DNA of 10,382 nt from Collinsella sp. Its GTDB lineage: Bacteria > Actinomycetota > Coriobacteriia > Coriobacteriales > Coriobacteriaceae. The stretch covers positions 1 to 10,382 of the forward strand of contig JAIHVJ010000114.1 in assembly GCA_022720335.1 (NCBI GenBank), given 5' to 3'. The stretch's first letter is position 1, and each line of letters opens with the position of its first letter. A program made the translations under genes and the position numbers. A model generated the notes under the pieces. It was not told where the DNA came from. It ran no database searches and saw nothing but the letters and a program-made list of their open reading frames with translations. Shown here piece after piece: positions 5,732 to 10,382 of the stretch.

Positions 5732-5917
5732 ATGGCTCATCCCGTAATTGATGCCGACGAGTGCATCGCTTGTGGCGTTTGCGTCGACTCCTGCCCCGCT
5801 GGCGTTCTGGAGCTCCAGGACGTCGCTACCGTCGCTGACGAGGACTCCTGCGTCGCCTGTGGCGCTTGCCAGGACGCTTGCCCCGCTGGCGCGATCACCG
5901 AGATCGTCGAGGAGTAA
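5732..5917 (+). CDS. 2[4Fe-4S] ferredoxin, clostridial type
   Basis: 61 residues. I choose the ATG at 5732 because AGAGAGGAAA lies just upstream; the longer in-frame ATG at 5666 has no such site and would lie inside the predicted promoter. Two ferredoxin motifs are visible: C11-x2-C14-x2-C17-x3-C21-P and C40-x2-C43-x2-C46-x3-C50-P, each supplying three ligands to one cluster and the fourth to the other. The length and pseudo-twofold symmetry are those of the small low-potential ferredoxins of anaerobes, which carry electrons in the cytoplasm. The gene stands alone on the plus strand, converging on nadC with a 20-base gap and no clear terminator in it; a short hairpin (5970-5975 / 5981-5986) followed by GTTT inside the end of nadC could serve. 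Its redox partner cannot be told; NadA next door is an iron-sulfur enzyme, but no functional link is shown. Confidence 0.95.
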   Translation: MAHPVIDADECIACGVCVDSCPAGVLELQDVATVADEDSCVACGACQDACPAGAITEIVEE

Positions 5918-5937
5918 CAACTCCCCCACCTGCACAC

Positions 5938-7092
5938 TCAAAAGTACACCGTGCACAAAAAAGGCATAGCCTCGATCTCGTCGAGGGTTTGCTCGTCCTC
6001 CGCCGCGATGCGATGGAAGTGATAGCCGCTCGTCACCGTTAGTAGCGGGAAACTCTTGCCGCTCTCGATATCGCGCAGATAGCGCTCAACATCGCGACGG
6101 TTGCGGATGTCCAGGTCGGCCGTGATCTTGCCGTACACACGATGGTTGACGATCACGTTGAGCACGGCGCCACCCGCGTCGACGATACTCGTGAGCTCGT
6201 CGCCCGCCTGCTCCACACTGTGGCGCACCTTAACAAGACGCGTGGGCACGGCGGGGCTACTCGCGGCCTCCTGCAGCACGTAGCCGCGATTGGTCGCCAC
6301 GATATCGTGCCCATCGGCGCGCAGCAGGGCGATGTCCTGCACCACGACCTGGCGGCTCACACCCACCTCGTGGGCAAGCGCGCTGCCCCCGGCGATAAGC
6401 TCAATCGCAGCAGCCATGTCGTCGTGGGTCATGTTGTCGAACATGATGATATCGGCACCGGCCTCCACGGCCTCGCGCACCATGTCCAGGTTCTCGCACT
6501 CGATCTCGACCGTCGCGGTAAACGACGCATGAGCGCGCGCCATCTCGATCGCACGCGTCACACCACCGGCGGCGTCGATGTGGTTGTCCTTGAGCATGAC
6601 AGCCGTCGACAGGTTGTAACGGTGGTTGCTGCCGCCGCCGATCTCGACCGCGGCCTTCTCGAAGACGCGCATGCCCGGCGTGGTCTTGCGCGTGTCGACA
6701 AGCACGGTCTTGGTACCCTCGAGCGCCGCCGCCATGTTGTGCGTGTAGGTGGCGATACCGCTCATACGCTGCAGATAGTTGAGCGCCACGCGCTCGCCCG
6801 AAAGCAGCACGCGCGCGTCGCCGCGCACCTGGCCCACGTGGTCGCCGGCGTGCACCTCGTCGCCGTCGACGACATCAAACAGCACCGAGCTCTGCGAATC
6901 CAGCAGCTCAAAGGTGCGAGCGAACACATCCAGGCCGGCGATGATGCCGTCGGCCTTGGCGATGAGCTCCACCGTGGCGGGGCGCGCCGTGGGGCACACG
7001 CTCGCCGTGCTCACGTCCTCAAACGTGATGTCCTCGCGCAGGGCCTGCAGAATCAGATCATCGACGACGAGCTTCATGGTAATGGGATTCAT
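5938..7092 (-). CDS. nadC: NadC-NiaR chimera: truncated quinolinate phosphoribosyltransferase fused to truncated NAD repressor
   Basis: 384 residues in one frame; ATG at 7090-7092 lies three bases after the nadB stop, with GGAGGAA inside the end of nadB. Residues 1 to about 235 are NadC: SGERVALNYLQRMSGIAT (98-115), DTRKTTPGMR (133-142), NHRYNLS (156-162), KDNHI (168-172), E197 in VEIECENL and D219 in IMFDNM correspond to PRPP/quinolinate-site residues. The normal ending of NadC, with the SGGI phosphate-binding loop and the final GALTH-like strand (about 50 residues), is missing. From about 236 the sequence is NiaR (YrxA): ALAHEVGVSRQVVVQDIALL (238-257) is the helix-turn-helix, HDIVATNRGYVL the wing, and 287-384 the 3H domain with H291, E299, H358 and H360 at the spacing of the metal ligands in Thermotoga NiaR, plus H317. 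The first helix of NiaR (roughly 25 residues) is missing. The joint is near 6380-6400. Stop TGA at 5938-5940. Confidence 0.85.
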   Translation of the reverse strand: MNPITMKLVVDDLILQALREDITFEDVSTASVCPTARPATVELIAKADGIIAGLDVFARTFELLDSQSSVLFDVVDGDEVHAGDHVGQVRGDARVLLSGERVALNYLQRMSGIATYTHNMAAALEGTKTVLVDTRKTTPGMRVFEKAAVEIGGGSNHRYNLSTAVMLKDNHIDAAGGVTRAIEMARAHASFTATVEIECENLDMVREAVEAGADIIMFDNMTHDDMAAAIELIAGGSALAHEVGVSRQVVVQDIALLRADGHDIVATNRGYVLQEAASSPAVPTRLVKVRHSVEQAGDELTSIVDAGGAVLNVIVNHRVYGKITADLDIRNRRDVERYLRDIESGKSFPLLTVTSGYHFHRIAAEDEQTLDEIEAMPFLCTVYF

Positions 7093-7095
7093 GGT

Positions 7096-8472
7096 CTATT
7101 CCTCCACGGCCTGCGTGCCGGCGGCACGGGCCAAATCATCGATTGCCAGGGTGTCGGCGCCCAGGGCGCGATGACGGCCATCGAGCGCGGGATCGCCTGC
7201 CTGCTCCACGGCCAGTGACTCGCCGGTACGCATATACCACGCGGCGCGACGACCCCAGACCAGCGCCTCGAGCAGGCTGTTTGAAGCCAGGCGATTCTTG
7301 CCGTGAACGCCGTTGCAGGCCGTCTCGCCGGCGGCGTAGAGCTCGGGCATCGAGGTGCGGCCGTCCTTGTCGACCCACACGCCGCCCATAAAGTAGTGCT
7401 GCGTGGGCGTAACGGGGATGGGCTCGTCCAAGATGTCGCGGCCGTCCTCCAGGCAGCGCGCGCGAATGTTGGCAAAGTGCCCGGTCACCACATCGCGCTC
7501 GACGGGGGCAAAACTCAGCCACTCGTGCTCGGTACCGTCCTGCTTCATCTGCTCGCGAATAGCGGCGGCGACCACATCGCGCGGCTGAAGCTCGTCGGTA
7601 AAGCGCTCACCAGCGGCGTTGAGCAAAATCGCGCCCTCGCCGCGGCAGCTTTCGCTGATCAGAAACGTGCGACCCGGCTGCGGCGAGAACAGGCCCGTGG
7701 GGTGAATCTGCACGTAGTCCAGGTGCTCCATCGTGATGCCGTGCTCCTGCGCGATATAGCAGGCGTCACCGGTGAGCTGCGGGTAGTTGGTCGAATGGTC
7801 GTACACGCCACCGATACCGCCCGTTGCCCACAGCGTATGGCGGGCATGGATCTTAAACGGCTTACCGGTATGCACGTCCTTAGCGGCATTTGCCAGCTCG
7901 TCGGCGGGGCGAGCTGAATCGTCCTCGTCCACGGCGACGGCGACGACGCCGGTGCACACCGTGGCGCCATCGCGCTCGGCAGTCAGGATGTCGGTCATGG
8001 CAACGTGTTCGAGAATCTGCACGTTGTCCAGTTTGCGGACAGCCTGGAGCAGCTTGGTCGTAATCTCCTTGCCCGTAATATCGGCATGGAAGGCAATGCG
8101 CGGGCGGCTGTGCGCGCCCTCGCGGGTAAAGTCGAGGCTGCCGTCGGCCTTGCGCTCAAAGTCCACGCCCATGGCCAGCAGGTCGTTGATGACCGAACGG
8201 CTCGAGCGGATCATGATGTCTACACTCTCGCGGCGGTTCTCGTAATGGCCGGCGTGCATGGTGTCCTCAAAGAAGGCATCGTAGTCAGAACCCTCGGGCA
8301 GCACGCAGATGCCGCCCTGCGCGAGCATCGAATCGCACTCATCGACGGCGCCCTTGGAGAGCATGATTACGCGCGCGCTCGTCGGCAGATTGAGAGCCGC
8401 ATACAGGCCCGCCACGCCGCAACCGGCAATGACGACGTCACACTCCATATCGGGGTATTGTTTGGTTTCCAC
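7096..8472 (-). CDS. nadB: L-aspartate oxidase NadB, short form
   Basis: 458 residues. I place the start at GTG 8470-8472: AAGGGAGAGGA (core 8478-8486) lies five bases upstream, and the frame before it overlaps nadA and has no NadB homology. NadB is the FAD enzyme that oxidises L-aspartate to iminoaspartate, the NadA substrate. Seen: the dinucleotide-binding GCGVAG (17-22), MLAQGG (49-54), HADITGKE (129-136), WATGGIGG (215-222), QIHPTG (255-260, H257), ESCRGEGA (274-281, R277), H359 in PTQHYFMGG, and HGKNRLASNSLLEAL (390-404, R393). The C-terminal helical domain found in E. coli-type NadB (about 100-150 residues) is absent; the protein ends shortly after VWGRRAA. As I recall, short NadB forms also occur in clostridia, so this need not be damage. 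In anaerobes the electron acceptor is probably fumarate. Three bases separate its stop from nadC. Confidence 0.95.
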   Translation of the reverse strand: METKQYPDMECDVVIAGCGVAGLYAALNLPTSARVIMLSKGAVDECDSMLAQGGICVLPEGSDYDAFFEDTMHAGHYENRRESVDIMIRSSRSVINDLLAMGVDFERKADGSLDFTREGAHSRPRIAFHADITGKEITTKLLQAVRKLDNVQILEHVAMTDILTAERDGATVCTGVVAVAVDEDDSARPADELANAAKDVHTGKPFKIHARHTLWATGGIGGVYDHSTNYPQLTGDACYIAQEHGITMEHLDYVQIHPTGLFSPQPGRTFLISESCRGEGAILLNAAGERFTDELQPRDVVAAAIREQMKQDGTEHEWLSFAPVERDVVTGHFANIRARCLEDGRDILDEPIPVTPTQHYFMGGVWVDKDGRTSMPELYAAGETACNGVHGKNRLASNSLLEALVWGRRAAWYMRTGESLAVEQAGDPALDGRHRALGADTLAIDDLARAAGTQAVEE

Positions 8473-8492
8473 AGGAATCCTCTCCCTTGTAC

Positions 8493-8523
8493 TGTGGCAT
8501 AAGGGATGGTCCCTCATGCCACA
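8493..8523 (-). other. Intercistronic hairpin between nadA and nadB
   Basis: TGTGGCAT (8493-8500) pairs with ATGCCACA (8516-8523), and AGGGA (8502-8506) with TCCCT (8510-8514), leaving one A/C mismatch and a TGG loop: 13 pairs in a 31-base element occupying the centre of the 56-base nadA-nadB gap. No U-tract follows, so it is unlikely to be an intrinsic terminator. It probably influences mRNA processing or the relative output of nadA and nadB. Confidence 0.5.
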
Positions 8524-8528
8524 TTGGC

Positions 8529-9554
8529 TTAGCGCGCCGCGTACTCGAGCATGCGGTCGAGCGTGAGCTTGGCCTGATCGGCGGCCTCGTCCGAGACGCC
8601 GATCTGCACCTCGCCCTCGCCCGTCTCCAGGCAGCGCACGAGCTTTTCGAGCGTGATGAGGTCCATGTTGACGCAGGTGGGCTGCACCGCGGGGAAATAG
8701 AACTTCTTGCCGGTGCCCTGGCAGCGGCGCTCGAGCTCGTAGAGCACGCCGCGGACCGTCACGATGATGAACTCGCTCGCGTCCGACTCCTCGGCATACT
8801 TGATGATACCGGCGGTGGAGCCGATGTAGTCGGCCTCGGCCAGAACGTCGGCCTTGCACTCGGGGTGCGCCAGCACGAGCGCGTCGGGGTGGGCCTCCGT
8901 CGCGTCGACGATCTGCTCGACGGTGATGATGTGATGGCGCGGGCAGTAGCCGTTGTTGAGGATGACGTGCTTTTGCGGCACCTGCTCGGCTACGAAGCGT
9001 CCCAGGTTTTGGTCGGGAATGAACAGAATATGCTGCTGCGGCAGCTCGGACACGATCTTAACGGCGTTGGAGCTGGTGACGCACACGTCGCTCCAGCTCT
9101 TGATCTCGACCGTGGAGTTGACGTAGCACACCACGGCCAGGTCGTCGCCGTACTCGGCGCGCGCCGCGTCGACCGTCTCGCGCTTGACCATGTGCGCCAT
9201 GGGGCAGTCCGCGCCCGGCTCGGGCAGCAGCACGGTCTTGGTGGGGTTGAGCAGCTTGGCGCTCTCGCCCATAAACTCCACGCCGCACAGCACGATAGTC
9301 TGCTGCGGCAGACTCTTGGCAAGCTTTGCCAGGTAGAAGCTGTCGCCGACGTAATCGGCCACAGCCTGCACCTCGGGCGCCACGTAATAGTGCGCCAGGA
9401 TCACCGCGTCACGTTGGGTTTTTAGTTGCTGAATGGCCTCGACGAGCTCTGCGGGCACCAGTGCCGCACGCTCCGTTGCCGTCGTTGCCGATGCCAGGCC
9501 GGCCGCGATATCGCGTGCAAGCTCCGACGCATCCATGTTCGCGCTCTGTGCCAT
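8529..9554 (-). CDS. nadA: Quinolinate synthase NadA
   Basis: 341 residues from ATG at 9552-9554, with GAGAGGGG six bases upstream; a TTG one codon earlier is less likely. NadA condenses iminoaspartate with dihydroxyacetone phosphate to quinolinate, using a [4Fe-4S] cluster. The three expected ligands are C90 in VLCGVEFMGESAKLL, C204 in NNGYCPRHH and C294 in PTCVNMDLI. Substrate-site stretches include LAHYYVAPEVQAVADYVGDS (53-72), CYVNSTVEIK (143-152) and GSTAGII (245-251). The first 45 residues are a variable extension, as in the longer NadA forms. It is the first gene of nadA-nadB-nadC, 39 bases behind a large palindromic operator candidate, so it should be repressed when niacin or NAD is plentiful. 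Confidence 0.97.
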   Translation of the reverse strand: MAQSANMDASELARDIAAGLASATTATERAALVPAELVEAIQQLKTQRDAVILAHYYVAPEVQAVADYVGDSFYLAKLAKSLPQQTIVLCGVEFMGESAKLLNPTKTVLLPEPGADCPMAHMVKRETVDAARAEYGDDLAVVCYVNSTVEIKSWSDVCVTSSNAVKIVSELPQQHILFIPDQNLGRFVAEQVPQKHVILNNGYCPRHHIITVEQIVDATEAHPDALVLAHPECKADVLAEADYIGSTAGIIKYAEESDASEFIIVTVRGVLYELERRCQGTGKKFYFPAVQPTCVNMDLITLEKLVRCLETGEGEVQIGVSDEAADQAKLTLDRMLEYAAR

Positions 9555-9589
9555 CAAGGCCCCTCTCTTTTGGCGAATCTTGGGGCTTT

Positions 9590-9618
9590 AGTATGACACC
9601 TAGGTTTACAGCTGACAA
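9590..9618 (-). promoter_or_regulatory. Promoter of the nad operon
   Basis: On the minus strand TTGTCA (9613-9618) and CATACT (9590-9595) are exactly 17 bases apart, matching the sigma-70/SigA consensus at five and four of six positions. Transcription would begin near 9583, leaving a leader of about 30 bases that contains only the ribosome binding site. The -35 lies at the centre of the palindrome at 9596-9639 and the whole spacer is its left arm, so a bound repressor would occlude polymerase. Confidence 0.6.
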
Positions 9619-9639
9619 GACAGCTGTAAACCTAGGTGT
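9596..9639. promoter_or_regulatory. Large palindromic operator of the nad operon, probable NiaR site
   Basis: ACACCTAGGTTTACAGCTG (9596-9614) and its exact reverse complement (9621-9639) flank ACAAGA, a perfect 19-bp inverted repeat. Each arm is itself composed of two palindromic blocks, ACCTAGGT and ACAGCTG(T), so the order is ACCTAGGT-TT-ACAGCTGA-CAAG-ACAGCTGT-AA-ACCTAGGT. That suggests several half-sites for one dimer or for two dimers. Its position over the nadA promoter, and the NiaR-type domain encoded at the end of the same operon, make NiaR (YrxA) the natural candidate. I do not rely on an exact match to a published NiaR consensus. No U-tract follows the structure, and it lies upstream of the predicted transcript start, so it is an operator rather than a terminator for nadA. 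Confidence 0.65.
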
Positions 9640-9846
9640 AAAGTTGAAATAAAGATTCAATCATGTGGCAGGTCCATTTTCGAACTGGCAAGCTGAGGAT
9701 AGCTGAGCTCTCGATGGCGCAGGAGGCATCTTTCGCCACCGCAACACCGCTTGGCGCGAGCTGCACGCCGTGGGGCGCAAACGGTCCGCACCCCCGCAAG
9801 CGGCGCGTGCCCGATGTGGCAAAATCGAACTACTTAAGGGGGCCGA
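9640..9846. other. Intergenic region between nadA operator and response regulator
   Basis: A frame beginning ATG at 9663 has no ribosome binding site and no recognisable protein character. CCGCTTG (9747-9753) and CAAGCGG (9797-9803) are complementary but 43 bases apart. GGCAAAAT around 9818-9826 could be part of a promoter for the gene at 9847, but I see no convincing -35. Nothing else is supported. Confidence 0.4.
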
Positions 9847-10382
9847 ATGCTCAAGATTATCGCCTGCGACGATGATGTCGCTTTTCTAGATAGACTGCAC
9901 CGGATGATCGACCGTTGGTCGACCGAGACGGGCACGGCGGTCGATGTTGCGCTCGTCACGCGCGGCGAGGACCTGCTGGCCCGCCATGCCGCATCGCGCG
10001 CCGACATCATTCTGCTCGACATGATCATGCCGCTCGTCAACGGCATGGACACCGCACGCGAACTGCGCCAGGCCGACACCGCCGTGCGCCTGGTGTTCCT
10101 CACCTCGTCGCCCGAGTTCGCGCTGGAATCCTACGAGGTCCGCGCCTTCGACTATCTGCTCAAGCCCGTGGCCTACGAACGCCTGGCGCGATTACTCGAC
10201 GAGCTTTCGAGCATGCGCCCGGCGGCAACCGACGAGCTCGTGATCAAAACTTCCTTTGGCTACCACGCCCTGCGCCTGTCCGACATCGAATATGCCGAGG
10301 CGCGCAACAAGCACGTGGTCTTCCACCTGCGCGACGGACGCGATATCGAGGCACTCGAGTCGTTCCGCAGCGTCGAGGACCG
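9847..10382 (+). CDS. LytTR-family response regulator (AgrA/LytR type), 3' end outside the window
   Basis: ATG at 9847-9849 with AAGGGGG four bases upstream; 178 codons are visible and the frame is open at the window edge. Residues 1-118 form a receiver domain: acidic pocket D8-D10, phospho-acceptor D58 in IILLDMIMPLVNG, T86 in LVFLTS, Y103 and K106 in FDYLLKPV. From about 128 (DELVIKTSFGYHALRLSDIEYAEARNKHVVFHL, written here in part) a LytTR DNA-binding domain begins, including the characteristic I-E-Y-x-E strand and the H-V-V-F-H-L turn. Such regulators usually answer a membrane histidine kinase encoded next to them, presumably to the right. It is transcribed away from the nad operon; no functional link to NAD metabolism is evident. 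Confidence 0.92.
   Translation, partial: MLKIIACDDDVAFLDRLHRMIDRWSTETGTAVDVALVTRGEDLLARHAASRADIILLDMIMPLVNGMDTARELRQADTAVRLVFLTSSPEFALESYEVRAFDYLLKPVAYERLARLLDELSSMRPAATDELVIKTSFGYHALRLSDIEYAEARNKHVVFHLRDGRDIEALESFRSVED

Noticed and set aside
5203..5733. Small frames in the dnaK-ferredoxin intergenic region
   Set aside because: They cross the tandem hairpin repeats, have no ribosome sites and change frame relative to the 62-bp period (62 is not a multiple of three), so no repeated peptide is encoded.
8473..8859. A 129-residue N-terminal extension of nadB overlapping nadA
   Set aside because: The extension is Arg/His-rich out-of-frame nadA sequence. The GTG at 8470-8472 has a good Shine-Dalgarno and starts exactly where NadB homology begins.
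9596..9639. Terminator or transposon end
   Set aside because: There is no U-tract on either side, no transposase and no target duplication. The structure overlaps a well-spaced promoter, which fits an operator better.
9661..9846. T-box or other riboswitch upstream of the response regulator
   Set aside because: I looked for a specifier stem, a T-box-like conserved bulge and a terminator/antiterminator pair and found only one distant complementary pair (9747-9753 with 9797-9803).
9663..9875. A 70-codon plus-strand frame before the response regulator
   Set aside because: It lacks a ribosome binding site, runs out of frame into the response regulator start and has no recognisable protein features.

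Overview
The window looks like a chromosomal segment of a high-GC actinobacterium, most likely a gut Coriobacteriia (Collinsella-like). I infer this from the dnaK-grpE-dnaJ-hspR order typical of Actinomycetota, the GC-rich third codon positions, the protein sequences, and short intergenic inverted-repeat families. I could not run any search, so the genus is an inference.

Layout, left to right. (1) 1-323, minus: N-terminal part of an aconitase-family putative hydratase, cut by the window edge. (2) 324-765: intergenic DNA with a probable promoter for that gene, a long terminator-like hairpin and two tandem hairpin units just behind hspR. (3) 766-5065, minus: the heat-shock operon dnaK-grpE-dnaJ-hspR (chaperone, nucleotide-exchange factor, J-protein without a zinc finger, MerR-type repressor). 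GC-rich hairpins lie between grpE and dnaJ, and grpE has a second internal start with a near-ideal Shine-Dalgarno sequence. (4) 5066-5731: a long intergenic region with an AT-rich dnaK leader, 10-bp direct repeats, a 62-bp tandem repeat (2.7 copies) made of two alternating hairpins with compensatory base changes, an orphan rightward terminator and the ferredoxin promoter. (5) 5732-5917, plus: a 61-residue 2[4Fe-4S] ferredoxin. (6) 5938-9554, minus: a de novo NAD operon nadA-nadB-nadC. (7) 9847-10382, plus: start of a LytTR-type response regulator, cut by the window edge.

The NAD operon makes quinolinate from aspartate (NadB, NadA) and should convert it to nicotinate mononucleotide (NadC). The most striking observation is that the last gene is not a normal nadC. 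Its first ~235 codons are NadC, but the C-terminal phosphate-binding segment is missing. The frame continues directly into the recognition helix, wing and complete 3H ligand-binding domain of the NAD repressor NiaR (YrxA). A perfect 19-bp inverted repeat built from nested 8-bp palindromes overlaps the -35 and spacer of a good sigma-70-type promoter ahead of nadA, and is the obvious candidate NiaR operator. The operon therefore carries its own repressor gene in a truncated, enzyme-fused form. This may be a natural bifunctional protein, a recent in-frame deletion joining nadC and niaR, or an assembly artefact; sequence alone cannot decide.
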